From positions 1 to 17,433 of the forward strand of contig DKBG01000231.1 in NCBI GenBank assembly GCA_002451155.1: a stretch of DNA of 17,433 bases. Reading direction: 5' to 3'. Below, in pieces: positions 1-7,884 of the stretch; within the stretch, counting starts at the first letter, position 1, and each line of letters starts with the position of its first letter. This DNA is from Ignavibacteria bacterium UBA6906. Its GTDB lineage: Bacteria; Bacteroidota; Ignavibacteria; UBA10030; UBA6906. Under the pieces are notes generated by a model. It was not told the origin of the DNA. It searched no databases and worked only from the letters and a program-made list of their open reading frames with translations. Position numbers and translations under genes: made by a program.

Positions 1-2355
1 CTTCAACTCAACGACGGTCACGCCGGTGCTTCCCTCATTCCACTCGCCGAGGCGAAATGTAAAGACACGGGGGTGTCCGGCAAGAAATTCCGACACTTTC
101 TTCCTGAGCGCGCCGGTGCCTTTTCCGTGGATGATATCGACCCGATGCAAACCCGCAAGAAACGCATCATCCAGGAATTTATCCACCAGCGGCAGCGCCT
201 CTTCTCCCGTCATGCCTCTCAGGTCCAGCTCACGTTGTGCCTCTGCGAGCTTCTCCGACACAAGGGTGTCCGATCGCGCGATGGACGTCGCCCGTCCTTT
301 CGTGAGTCGGAGATCTGCCACAGGGACCCGCATCTTCACCGTCCCGAACACCACAACGGCGCTCTTGCCGTCCGGCGAAAGCGCGATCACCTCACCTGCA
401 TCCGCCGCTCCCGAAAGCGTCACCGTCGACCCGACGGTAAGAGGTCGACTCAAGTCTTCTGCCGGGGCGAGGGTGCTTCGTTCAACGGCAAGTTCTTGTT
501 TGAGTCGCGAGACTTCTTCCCTGACCTCACGCGTCGTGGATTTGTCTCCTGCGGTTTCCCGAATCTTCCGGACGCTCTGTTCGATCATGGCATTTGCACG
601 GTCGACGATCTGAGAGGCCTCCTCAACGGCGCGTCGTTTCATCTCTTTGAGTTCGCGGGAGAGCGCGCCGACCTTTGACTCGTATTCGCGTGTGAGAGCT
701 TCTGCCTTCTGCTTCTCCCTCGCCATTTCTTCCGCGTCTTTTCTGTGCCGTTGCGCGGATGTCTCCAGATCGGAAATGAGTCGCTCCAGCCGGTGTTGGT
801 CGGTCCCAAGGAGCGAGCGCGAACGATCCATCACCGCCGGTGGAAAGCCGAGTCTCTCTGCCATCTCGAGGGCATAACTGCTCCCGGGGATGCCGGCCTT
901 GAACCGGTATGTAGGCCGTAGGCTTTCCTGGTCAAACTCCATCGCGCCGTTCTCGATGCCGGGTGTTTCAAATGCGAACCCCTTCAGGTATCCCTGATGG
1001 GTCGTCGCGATGGTCGTCGCGCCCATCTGCGTCAGCCAATCCAACACTGCGGCGGCGATCGCACTCCCCTCGGCAGGGTCTGTCCCTGATCCGATCTCAT
1101 CGATCAGGACCAGGCTGTCTGCGCGAGCCCCCTCCACGATCTCTTTGAGATGGGCAAGGCGGGAGCTGAAGGTGCTCAAATCACTTTCAATAGACTGCTC
1201 ATCTCCGATGTCCACAAAAAAGTTGCTGAAGAACCTCACACTGGAACCATCGCCGGCAGGTATATGAATCCCTGCCTGCGTCATGAGAACGAGGAGGCCA
1301 ACCGCTTTCATCGCAACGCTCTTTCCACCAGCATTTGGGCCGCTGATAACCAGCGTCCGGAATCGATCGCCGATCTCGATATCGAGCGGAATTGTGCCGT
1401 TCCTGCCGTGCAGAGCCAGGAGGATGGGATGGCGGGCCTGGAAGAGGCGAATCGGACCTTCCGTGCGTACCTCAGGCTCAATCCCGAGCACCTCGATGGA
1501 GTACTTCGCTCGCGCGTGCAGTGTGTCGACCCGGCCGAGTCTTTCGAGCGAATCAAGGAGGATATCCTTGCACGCCCCGATCTGTGTCGTTAACCCGCGG
1601 AGAATCTTTTCTATCTCACGCTGTTCCTGAAACTGCAGGCTCGTGATTTCGTTGTTCACCTCAAGCGTTTCAGTGGGCTCAATGAACACAGTTGCCCCGC
1701 TCGCCGATGCGCTGTGAATGAAGCCGGGCACCCGGTTCTTGTGTTCGACCTTCACCGGGATAACCATCCGTCCATCGCGCGTCGTAATAATTTCTTCCTG
1801 GCTAAACCCCTGCTCGGAGACCGCCTTGAGGATGGAGGAAAGACGTTTCTTGAGACCCTCATACCGGTCAGCGATTGACCGGCGGATTGCGGCGAGTTCA
1901 CGGGAGGCTCCGGCGCGGACCGCACCCGTCTCGTCAATTGCCTGCTCAATGTTGTACTCGAGAACTTTGTCGCTGATGAGCCCCTCCGCCTCTTCCCAGA
2001 GAAGCGGATAGTCCTCGCGCTTCCGGGAGACAAATGCGCGGAGGAGTCTGCTGGTCCTGGCAGTGCTTCCCACATTCCAGATTTCTTTCGGCTGCAGGAC
2101 CACCCCCTCGATTGCGGCCTTCTGCACCGACGCACGAATCGAGTGGATTCCCTCAAGGGGTAGGCCTTCCTCCTGTTCGAGCAGGCGCTTCATTTCCGAG
2201 ACACGCGCAAGCTCACGGCGGACATCGTGTACCGAGCTGAGGATCCCGATACGGGCAATCGCCTCCCGTCCCGGGTCGGAGGTCGCATAGCGCAGAAGTC
2301 GGTTCCGAACACTCTCGAACTCCAGTTTCGCGAGGGCATTCTCCAGGCCTGTCAT
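1..2355 (-). CDS. mutS2: Endonuclease/recombination inhibitor MutS2 (3' end cut by window edge)
   Basis: Reading the minus strand from ATG at 2355 gives 785 codons without a stop to the left edge. The family is about 780-790 residues, so only the last few residues can be missing. Seen: a MutS-like core and lever region, a P-loop GPNAGGKS at residues 339-346, Walker B LVLIDEIG with D419/E420, a charged coiled-coil stretch at about 520-620, then a C-terminal Smr domain with DLRG from D711 and HGKG from H743. Established: MutS2 is an ABC-type ATPase that lacks the mismatch-recognition domain; it is linked to suppression of homologous recombination and, in some bacteria, to collided-ribosome rescue, and the Smr domain can be a nuclease. 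The start overlaps the stop of the CvpA gene by ATGA, so it is the third gene of a translationally coupled yqeY-cvpA-mutS2 operon. All key motifs are intact. Confidence 0.96.
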   Translation of the reverse strand, partial: MTGLENALAKLEFESVRNRLLRYATSDPGREAIARIGILSSVHDVRRELARVSEMKRLLEQEEGLPLEGIHSIRASVQKAAIEGVVLQPKEIWNVGSTARTSRLLRAFVSRKREDYPLLWEEAEGLISDKVLEYNIEQAIDETGAVRAGASRELAAIRRSIADRYEGLKKRLSSILKAVSEQGFSQEEIITTRDGRMVIPVKVEHKNRVPGFIHSASASGATVFIEPTETLEVNNEITSLQFQEQREIEKILRGLTTQIGACKDILLDSLERLGRVDTLHARAKYSIEVLGIEPEVRTEGPIRLFQARHPILLALHGRNGTIPLDIEIGDRFRTLVISGPNAGGKSVAMKAVGLLVLMTQAGIHIPAGDGSSVRFFSNFFVDIGDEQSIESDLSTFSSRLAHLKEIVEGARADSLVLIDEIGSGTDPAEGSAIAAAVLDWLTQMGATTIATTHQGYLKGFAFETPGIENGAMEFDQESLRPTYRFKAGIPGSSYALEMAERLGFPPAVMDRSRSLLGTDQHRLERLISDLETSAQRHRKDAEEMAREKQKAEALTREYESKVGALSRELKEMKRRAVEEASQIVDRANAMIEQSVRKIRETAGDKSTTREVREEVSRLKQELAVERSTLAPAEDLSRPLTVGSTVTLSGAADAGEVIALSPDGKSAVVVFGTVKMRVPVADLRLTKGRATSIARSDTLVSEKLAEAQRELDLRGMTGEEALPLVDKFLDDAFLAGLHRVDIIHGKGTGALRKKVSEFLAGHPRVFTFRLGEWNEGSTGVTVVELK

Positions 2356-2876
2356 GACCCGAACCTTCGGCCTCCCGAAGATTCCTCTTCCATTTCGGAC
2401 TCATCCGGGAAGGCGTGACGCAGTGAATCAAATGTCATCGGGAGCACGTTGACAATTGGACGGTAGAAAAGAGAATTTGTTCTCGTGGATGCACCGGGGA
2501 CGCCGACGAGCTTCAGCACAAGGAAGACGGCGCTCAGAAGGAGGACCATTCCCACGCCACCAAGAAAGGCTGCACCGACCCGGCCTCCTTTTTTTGCAGC
2601 GGTTGGTTTTCCGAATTTCCTGATGAGGATCACCAGTGACGCAAGGACGAGGATGAGTGCCGCAATGAACACCAGAACAGCCGCGGAAGGCTGCGCGAGC
2701 AGGCCTATCGACTGTATGCCTCTTCCCAGAGGGCCCATGGCGCGAAAACCAAGAATGAGCGCTACAAGCAGGGCGAGGAGTGCGAAGAACATCTTGAGCG
2801 GGCCATACCTGTATCCGAGAAAGCCCCCGAGGGCAACCGTAATCAGCACACCAGCGTCGAAGAAGGTCACGTTCAT
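2352..2876 (-). CDS. CvpA family membrane protein
   Basis: The product has 174 residues. Hydrophobic segments lie at about 7-23, 28-45, 65-86 and 100-124, with a polar, acidic C-terminal tail rich in Glu and Ser. An N-terminal hydrophobic segment starting near DAGVLI, followed by glycine-rich transmembrane helices, is the layout of the CvpA (colicin V production) family of inner-membrane proteins, whose biochemical role is not settled. It begins 3 nt after the yqeY stop, and its own TGA overlaps the mutS2 ATG (ATGA). Sitting next to mutS2 is, from memory, a common arrangement for cvpA-like genes. Specific function cannot be read from the sequence. The family call rests on topology and context more than on a decisive motif. 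Confidence 0.8.
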   Translation of the reverse strand: MNVTFFDAGVLITVALGGFLGYRYGPLKMFFALLALLVALILGFRAMGPLGRGIQSIGLLAQPSAAVLVFIAALILVLASLVILIRKFGKPTAAKKGGRVGAAFLGGVGMVLLLSAVFLVLKLVGVPGASTRTNSLFYRPIVNVLPMTFDSLRHAFPDESEMEEESSGGRRFGS

Positions 2877-2879
2877 GAT

Positions 2880-3335
2880 TTATGCGCCGAGCAGTTTCTT
2901 GACGAGTTCCTGGACCGTTCTGCCGTCCGCCTTCCCCTTTAGCTGTTTCATAGCCGCGGGCATCACTTTTCCGAAGTCGGCAGGTGTCGAACCGCCAGTT
3001 TCGACAATGACGGAGCGGATAACGCTGACAACCTCCTCCTCCGTTAGCTGTTTCGGCAGAAACTCCTGAATGATAGCAAGTTCCTTCGACTCCTGATCGA
3101 CGAGATCTGCCCTCCCCCCCTTCTGGAACATCTCAATCGATTCCTTCCGCTTCTTGGCCGCCGCCGTGAGAACGCCGAGTTCATCCTCCGGGGTCATCCC
3201 CGTTTCACTGCCACGTTTCTCGATCTCTTTCTCAAGCAGGGCCGCCCGGAGGGTCCGGAGGGTTTCCAGGCGGATCTTCTCGCCGGATTTCATTGCAGCC
3301 TTCATATCGTTACTGAGTTTTTCCTTGAGACTCAT
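2880..3335 (-). CDS. yqeY: GatB/YqeY domain-containing protein
   Basis: The product has 151 residues and is almost all alpha-helical and highly charged. It opens with MSLKEKLSNDMKAAMKSGEK, followed by LETLRTLRAALLEKEIEK, and later has IIQEFLPKQLTEEE and DFGKVMPAAMKQLKGKADGR. These are the hallmarks of the YqeY family, which resembles the tail domain of the GatB amidotransferase subunit. Family members are assumed to touch tRNA or a tRNA amidotransferase, but the in vivo role is unclear. The length is normal. An AGGTGG Shine-Dalgarno lies about 6 nt upstream of ATG 3335. It is the first gene of an operon with cvpA (3-nt gap) and mutS2. A promoter plus terminator-like hairpin lie just upstream and may control the whole operon. 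Confidence 0.93.
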   Translation of the reverse strand: MSLKEKLSNDMKAAMKSGEKIRLETLRTLRAALLEKEIEKRGSETGMTPEDELGVLTAAAKKRKESIEMFQKGGRADLVDQESKELAIIQEFLPKQLTEEEVVSVIRSVIVETGGSTPADFGKVMPAAMKQLKGKADGRTVQELVKKLLGA

Positions 3336-3342
3336 CGTCCAC

Positions 3343-3441
3343 CTATCGAAAATGAAAAAGGCAGGATGGTGACGTCGCCCTCCCGCCTTTTATCGTCCGT
3401 ACAACTGAGCGTTGAAGATTGCCGCTTTTCCTGCCGCGCAT
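3343..3441 (-). other. Possible 32-codon leader ORF in the yqeY leader
   Basis: ATG at 3441 opens a frame of 32 codons ending in TAG at 3345-3343, just inside the yqeY Shine-Dalgarno region. It begins MRGRKSGN and reads through the terminator hairpin. It has no convincing ribosome-binding site and no run of one amino acid's codons, so it may be chance. It matters only because translation through it would disrupt the hairpin. Confidence 0.2.
3355..3391 (-). terminator. Rho-independent terminator / possible attenuator
   Basis: Arms 3356-3369 and 3378-3391 pair over 14 positions with two mismatches (3363/3384 and 3367/3380) around an 8-nt loop. On the minus strand the hairpin runs into TTTTT (3359-3355). 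It can terminate transcription from the SDR gene ending at 3491, but it also lies downstream of a good promoter at 3458-3486 and only 20 nt ahead of yqeY. It therefore sits inside the yqeY leader and could act as an attenuator. Confidence 0.75.
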
Positions 3442-3457
3442 GGTCCGTTTGTATCAA

Positions 3458-3486
3458 AAACTAGCGCTTTTTTGGCCGAAAGTCAA
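3458..3486 (-). promoter_or_regulatory. Sigma-70-like promoter for yqeY-cvpA-mutS2
   Basis: On the minus strand, TTGACT (3486-3481) is followed by a 17-nt spacer and TAGTTT (3463-3458). The predicted transcript would start near 3451 and carry a leader of about 115 nt containing the hairpin at 3356-3391. The -35 box begins only 5 nt after the SDR stop codon. Confidence 0.6.
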
Positions 3487-3490
3487 CTTT

Positions 3491-4195
3491 TCAGACGCCG
3501 CCGAAAATTCGGATCACATTCCCGTTTACCGATCGGGCATCCTCGGAACAGAGAAACAGGATCAGTCGCGCGATTTCAATCGGGGTTACCCATTTGGTGC
3601 TGTCTGCATCGGGCATCGACCGGATGTTGGCCTCCGTCAGAATTATGCTTGGCGCTATAGCATTGCAGGTAATCCCTGTTCCCTTGACTTCATCCCCGAC
3701 GATTTCAGTGAACGCCGCCACTCCTCGCTTTGAGACGGCGTACGCAGCCCGTTTTGTGGACGGAAGGACTGCAGGCATGGCGGCGATATTCACAATCCTC
3801 CCCCGTTTCGCTTCGCGCATGACGCGGAGCGCGGCGCGAGTCATCAGAAAGCAGGACTTCAGGTTAAGTTCCATCATGGTGTCCCACTCTGTGACATCGA
3901 TCCGGTCTACGGGCTCGCCGCCGGCGAACCCACCCAGGCCGTTCACAAGAAGATCAACGCGACCGAATTGCTTCATTGCCGTTTCGATCACGCGATTGGC
4001 CTCCTCTTCGCGTCGGCAATCTGCAGGCATGAACAGGATACGTGATGCCCGCGGGACAGGCGGGTTCGGCCGGGAGGCACTCACCGGGCGTTGTGGAATG
4101 AGGACCGAGAAGTTGTGTACGGCGAGCTCACGGGCCACCACCGTTCCCAGAGCGCCCGTCCCCCCCGTCACAATCGCAACGCGTTCTTCCACCAT
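3491..4195 (-). CDS. SDR family oxidoreductase lacking the canonical catalytic Ser
   Basis: The product has 234 residues and a classical short-chain dehydrogenase fold. Seen: the nucleotide-binding TGGTGALG at 10-17, an acidic D59 in PADCR, N85 in VNGLGG, N111 in LNLKS, and the YxxxK pair Y152/K156 in YAVSK. Thirteen residues before Y152, where SDRs usually have Ser in a VNISS-type motif, this protein has VNIAAM with Ala139. A related group of SDRs with a GAR/SAR-type sequence there also lacks this Ser, so the change need not abolish function. Substrate is unknown. Start ATG 4195 has a GAGG Shine-Dalgarno about 7 nt upstream and a strong promoter at 4226-4253. It is a single-gene unit divergent from the peroxiredoxin gene and ends at a likely terminator at 3355-3391. 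Confidence 0.9.
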   Translation of the reverse strand: MVEERVAIVTGGTGALGTVVARELAVHNFSVLIPQRPVSASRPNPPVPRASRILFMPADCRREEEANRVIETAMKQFGRVDLLVNGLGGFAGGEPVDRIDVTEWDTMMELNLKSCFLMTRAALRVMREAKRGRIVNIAAMPAVLPSTKRAAYAVSKRGVAAFTEIVGDEVKGTGITCNAIAPSIILTEANIRSMPDADSTKWVTPIEIARLILFLCSEDARSVNGNVIRIFGGV

Positions 4196-4225
4196 GGCTC
4201 ATCCTCGACAAGATTCATATTGTCC

Positions 4226-4253
4226 AATATAGCCGCAGCGCACCGAATGTCAA
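4226..4253 (-). promoter_or_regulatory. Promoter of the SDR gene
   Basis: On the minus strand a consensus TTGACA (4253-4248), a 16-nt spacer and TATATT (4231-4226) form a near-consensus sigma-70 promoter. It would start transcription about 20-25 nt ahead of the SDR ATG at 4195. Confidence 0.7.
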
Positions 4254-4299
4254 GGAAGAGGGGCCCTGACGTTCCTCCTGCTATGTCCCCACGTGCTTC

Positions 4300-4328
4300 T
4301 TGTGTTTTCCCCCCGAGAAACGTATTTT
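4300..4328 (+). promoter_or_regulatory. Promoter of the peroxiredoxin-TolB-M28 cluster
   Basis: TTGTGT (4300-4305), a 17-nt spacer and TATTTT (4323-4328). Transcription would start near 4335. This leaves a leader of about 26 nt before ATG 4361 and argues against the in-frame GTG at 4337 as the start. It is divergent from the SDR promoter, with about 46 bp between the two -35 boxes. Confidence 0.5.
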
Positions 4329-4360
4329 GAGATACTGTGACGAACAACGCTGGGATAGGG

Positions 4361-4906
4361 ATGAGATACGGACCGTTTACCGCTGCCCTGCTCCTGGGTG
4401 TCTCCCTGGTTGCCGGTGCTTCCCCTGCACATGCTCAAGTCAACGTTGGCGACAGGGCGCCGGACTTCGTTCTGCCCGCGGCGACCCGCGATACAATTCT
4501 GCAGTCAGGTGTACGCCTTTCCGACATCCTGGGAAAGGGAAATATAATCCTGGCATTCTATCCGGCGGACTGGAGCGGAGGATGTACCACGGAGATGTGT
4601 ACGATTCGAGACAACTTCGCCGAGCTGGGATCACTGAATGCACGCGTCCTGGGCATTAGTGGCGACTACGTCTTCTCTCACAGAGCGTGGGCGAGAGAGC
4701 TGGAGCTGCCGTTCATGTTGCTCAGCGACCACGACCATTCCGTCGCGAAAACATACCAGAGTTACAATCCGGAGAGAGGCTTGAACAAAAGGACGGTGTT
4801 CCTCCTGGATCGCAACGGGAACATAGCCTACCGGGATCTGGAGTATACGGTGAAGACTCCGGACTCGTTCATGAAGCTCAGAAATGCCCTCACGGCGATC
4901 CAGTAG
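4361..4906 (+). CDS. Exported PrxQ/Bcp-type peroxiredoxin
   Basis: From ATG 4361 the product has 181 residues. It starts with a signal peptide: MRYGPFT, a hydrophobic core, then a likely cleavage after SPAHA near residue 25. The AhpC/TSA fold follows, with FYPADWSGGC: peroxidatic Cys75 in the motif PxxxSxxC (Ser in place of the usual Thr) and Cys80 five residues later as the expected resolving Cys of the PrxQ/Bcp class. A conserved KR pair (NKRTVFLLD) lies further on. It should reduce peroxides in the periplasm; the electron donor is unknown. An in-frame GTG at 4337 would add eight residues but lacks a ribosome-binding site and lies at the predicted transcript start. The ATG is preceded by purine-rich GGGATAGGG. 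It is first in a co-directional trio with the lipoprotein (79-nt gap) and the M28 peptidase. Confidence 0.92.
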   Translation: MRYGPFTAALLLGVSLVAGASPAHAQVNVGDRAPDFVLPAATRDTILQSGVRLSDILGKGNIILAFYPADWSGGCTTEMCTIRDNFAELGSLNARVLGISGDYVFSHRAWARELELPFMLLSDHDHSVAKTYQSYNPERGLNKRTVFLLDRNGNIAYRDLEYTVKTPDSFMKLRNALTAIQ

Positions 4907-4985
4907 CGCCAACGGTGTCACGCGCCGTCGTGTCTGGTGGAGCGCCGGGTCGTCCACGTCCTTCCATTCATACCAACGGAGATCT

Positions 4986-6023
4986 ATGCGTTCATTCCTG
5001 CTCGTCTTTTTCGGCGCGGTAGCCTTTACCGGATGTTCAGGGCGCACGCCCGATCCCCTCATTCAACATGGAGAACGCCACTTCGGGTCGATCCGGCAGC
5101 TCACCTTTGGCGGCGAGAACGCCGAAGGGTACCTTTCCTTTGACGAGAAATCGATTATTTTCCAGTCGACCCGAGACTCCTTACACTGTGACCAGGAGTT
5201 CCTGCTCGATCTCGCGACTCTCCGAACCAGCCTGGTGAGCACAGGAAAGGGGCGCACGACATGCGGGTACTTCCTGCCCGGCGACAGCATTGTCCTGTTC
5301 GCGTCTACTCATCTGGAAAACCCCGATTGCCCGCCCGTTCCGGACTTCTCGAAAGGGTATGTCTGGGCGGTATATGCCGAATATGATATCTTCACTGCTC
5401 GCACGGATGGATCAGCACTCAGACAGCTCACGCTCACTCCCGGATACGACGCCGAGGCAACGGTCTCTCCGACAGGAGACAGGATCGTGTTCACATCAAT
5501 GCGCGACGGTGACCTGGACCTGTATTCAATGAAGCTGGACGGCTCTGACGTGATACGGTTGACCGACGAGGTCGGCTACGATGGGGGCGCATTCTACTCC
5601 TGGGACGGCTCCGCGATCGTGTACAGAGCATGGCATGAGCCGGACAGCACCGCAGACGCGTACCGCGCGCTCCTCAAGAACAATCTCGTCCGGCCGTCAC
5701 GCATGGAGCTGTATGTCATGAAAGCGGACGGAAGCGACAAGAGGCAGATCACGAACAACGGCGCGGCGAATTTCGCACCCTTCTTCCACCCGGACGGAAA
5801 ACGAATCATCTTTGCATCGAATATGGGCGACCCCAGCCGGCGGAATTTCGATCTCTACCTGATCAACGTCGACGGCACCGGCCTCGAACGTATTACCACG
5901 AATGAGACGTTCGACGGTTTTCCGATGTTCACACGGGACGGAAAGCATCTGGTGTTCGCCTCGAACCGAAACGGAAAAGTTCGCGGGGAAACAAACCTCT
6001 TTTTTGCGGAGTGGATCAACTAA
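4986..6023 (+). CDS. TolB-like beta-propeller lipoprotein (PD40/WD40-like repeats)
   Basis: From ATG 4986, preceded by a GGAG Shine-Dalgarno, the product has 345 residues. The N terminus MRSFLLVFFGAVAFTGC is a lipoprotein signal with Cys17 as the lipidated residue; the lipobox FTGC is slightly atypical. The body is made of TolB/PD40-type blades, for example LRQLT...SPTGDRIVFTS, LYSMKLDGSDVIRLT, LYVMKADGSDKRQIT...HPDGKRIIFAS and LYLINVDGTGLERIT...TRDGKHLVFAS, each ending in a beta strand and an N/S-R-x-G turn. True TolB has an extra N-terminal domain that is not visible here, so this is a TolB-like surface or periplasmic propeller, probably for binding proteins or peptides. It lies 24 nt ahead of the M28 peptidase, and I infer a shared role. 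A longer frame opens at 4884 but would bury the signal peptide. Confidence 0.9.
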   Translation: MRSFLLVFFGAVAFTGCSGRTPDPLIQHGERHFGSIRQLTFGGENAEGYLSFDEKSIIFQSTRDSLHCDQEFLLDLATLRTSLVSTGKGRTTCGYFLPGDSIVLFASTHLENPDCPPVPDFSKGYVWAVYAEYDIFTARTDGSALRQLTLTPGYDAEATVSPTGDRIVFTSMRDGDLDLYSMKLDGSDVIRLTDEVGYDGGAFYSWDGSAIVYRAWHEPDSTADAYRALLKNNLVRPSRMELYVMKADGSDKRQITNNGAANFAPFFHPDGKRIIFASNMGDPSRRNFDLYLINVDGTGLERITTNETFDGFPMFTRDGKHLVFASNRNGKVRGETNLFFAEWIN

Positions 6024-6047
6024 CCAGCACACGGAGAACCGGACCTC

Positions 6048-7874
6048 ATGACTTCCAGAACCATTGCTCGAATGCTGCACACAATCCTGCTCGCTGCTGC
6101 TCCGGTAGTGACCATCCTTGCCCAGGGGCTCTCCCCTGAGATCACAGGTGAAGACCTGCGGACGCATGTCCGCTATCTCGCCTCTGACGAACTGGAAGGG
6201 AGAGCCTCCGGCACGATCGGAAATCGAAAGGCGGCGGAGTATATCGCCAGCGAGCTCAAGCGGTACGGTGTTGAACCGTCCGGCGACAACGGGGGCTACT
6301 TCCAGTATTTCCAGTTCGTGTCGGCCGTCAAGCTCGGACCACAGAACCACATGACGCTTGAAACGGCGGACCAGGTTGCCCGTACGCTCGTCGTCGGGGA
6401 GGACTACCGTCCCCTCGGTTTCAGTTCGAGCGATCAGGTCAGCGGACCACTCGTGTTCGCGGGCTACGGCATATCAGCGCCGGAAAAGAAGTATGACGAC
6501 TATGAAGGCCTTGATGTTCAGGGGAAAATTGTCGTCATCCTGCGCTACGGCCCAGACGGTGATTCTCCGCGAAGTGAGTTTGGTCGCAAGACCGAACTCC
6601 GAGAGAAAGCTCGCGTGGCGCGCGAGAAGGGCGCCGCTGGAGTGATCCTGCTGATCGGTCCGGCCAACGATCCGGAGGACGCTCTGATGAAACTCGCGTT
6701 TGACCAATCGCCGGGAAATTCCGGAATCCCGTTCATCTCGATGAAACGTGAACTCCTGGCAGGGTCGTTTGCTGCGCATGGCATTGATCTCAAATCCATC
6801 CAGGACTCGATCAAATCCAGCATGTCTCCGATTGTGTTCGACATGCAGGGGGTGCGCGCGTCGCTTTCGACAGACGTCCAGACAATCAGAGCAACGACAG
6901 CGAATGTCGTCGGCGTGCTGGAGGGAACCGACCCGGAGTTGAAACGCGAGTACCTCGTGCTAGGGGCTCACATGGACCATCTTGGCTATGGAGGCCAGGG
7001 ATCAGGCTCAACGCGCCCCGACACCGTCGCGATTCATAATGGCGCAGACGATAACGCATCGGGGACAGCAGGACTCCTTGAGCTCGCCCAGAAGTTCGCG
7101 GCGACCAGGAAGGACCTTCGCCGCTCCCTCATCTTCGCGTTCTTCTCCGCGGAAGAGCTCGGTACGCTCGGGTCGCAGCAGTATGTCGAACACCCTCCTG
7201 TACCGCTCGCGCAATCTGTCGCGATGCTCAACATGGACATGATCGGGAGGCTTCAAGACAGGAAACTCACTGTCGGAGGCACAGGAACGGCAAGCCGCTG
7301 GAACGATCTGCTGAACAAGTTCAATCGCGATTCAACGTTCACGTTCAAATTCGAGCCTGATGGCTTTGGGCCGAGCGACCATTCCTCGTTTTATGGAAAG
7401 AACATGCCGGTTCTTTTCTTCTTCACGGGAACGCACGAGGACTACCACAAGCCGTCTGACGACTGGGAGAAGATCAACTACGAGGGGGAGGAAAAGATCG
7501 TCCGGTTCGTGTATCGCATTGCGGAGCAGGTCGCGGACGAATCGGAGAAGCCCGTGTACGCCCGGGTTGAATCGTCGGCGCGCCCCTCGGGAGGAGACAG
7601 CAGGGGGTTCCGGGTGACACTTGGCATCGTCCCCGATGTGGGCTGGTCCGGGGAAGGAACGAAGGTGAGTGTTGTTCAGCCGAACAGGCCGGGGGAGAAA
7701 GCCGGGCTCAAGGACGGGGACATCATTACGAAGATGGCCGGCAAGAAGGTCCTGAACATTTACGACTACATGGGCATTCTCGGAGAGTTGAAAGCGGGCG
7801 ACCAGGTAGAGGTAGAGGTTCTGCGGGACGGCCAGCCCGTCATCCTCCATGCCACGATGGAGACGCGAAAGTAG
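6048..7874 (+). CDS. Secreted M28 family metallopeptidase with PA and PDZ regions
   Basis: The product has 608 residues. An N-terminal signal peptide ends near residue 26 (TILAQG). Next comes LASDELEGRASGTIGN, typical of M28 aminopeptidases. A protease-associated insert spans about 130-260 (VFAGYGI, GKIVVILRYG). The catalytic domain shows all expected di-zinc positions: H308 (GAHMDH), D335 (GADDNASG), catalytic E369 with E370 (SAEELG), D397 (NMDMIG) and H467 (DYHKPSD). A PDZ-like domain fills about 522-605 (GIVPD, RPGEKAGLKDGDIITKMAGK). It should remove amino acids from peptides outside the cytoplasm; the PDZ suggests recruitment to a partner or substrate tail. It follows the TolB-like lipoprotein by 24 nt, with GGAG before the ATG. 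The stop lies 10 nt from the convergent small gene, with no terminator seen. Confidence 0.95.
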   Translation: MTSRTIARMLHTILLAAAPVVTILAQGLSPEITGEDLRTHVRYLASDELEGRASGTIGNRKAAEYIASELKRYGVEPSGDNGGYFQYFQFVSAVKLGPQNHMTLETADQVARTLVVGEDYRPLGFSSSDQVSGPLVFAGYGISAPEKKYDDYEGLDVQGKIVVILRYGPDGDSPRSEFGRKTELREKARVAREKGAAGVILLIGPANDPEDALMKLAFDQSPGNSGIPFISMKRELLAGSFAAHGIDLKSIQDSIKSSMSPIVFDMQGVRASLSTDVQTIRATTANVVGVLEGTDPELKREYLVLGAHMDHLGYGGQGSGSTRPDTVAIHNGADDNASGTAGLLELAQKFAATRKDLRRSLIFAFFSAEELGTLGSQQYVEHPPVPLAQSVAMLNMDMIGRLQDRKLTVGGTGTASRWNDLLNKFNRDSTFTFKFEPDGFGPSDHSSFYGKNMPVLFFFTGTHEDYHKPSDDWEKINYEGEEKIVRFVYRIAEQVADESEKPVYARVESSARPSGGDSRGFRVTLGIVPDVGWSGEGTKVSVVQPNRPGEKAGLKDGDIITKMAGKKVLNIYDYMGILGELKAGDQVEVEVLRDGQPVILHATMETRK

Positions 7875-7884
7875 TCCGACTTAC

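Noticed and set aside
26..678. Overlapping plus-strand open frames of about 195-200 residues
   Set aside because: They lie opposite the Smr and coiled-coil part of mutS2, whose minus-strand reading has all family motifs. The plus-strand products are low-complexity Ser/Arg-rich.
3594..4232. Plus-strand open frame of 212 residues
   Set aside because: It is antisense to the SDR gene, which has motifs, a promoter and a ribosome-binding site. The product is Arg/Thr/Ser-rich and unlike any protein.
5697..6350. Minus-strand open frame of 217 residues
   Set aside because: It runs across the end of the TolB-like gene and the start of the M28 gene, both well supported on the plus strand.
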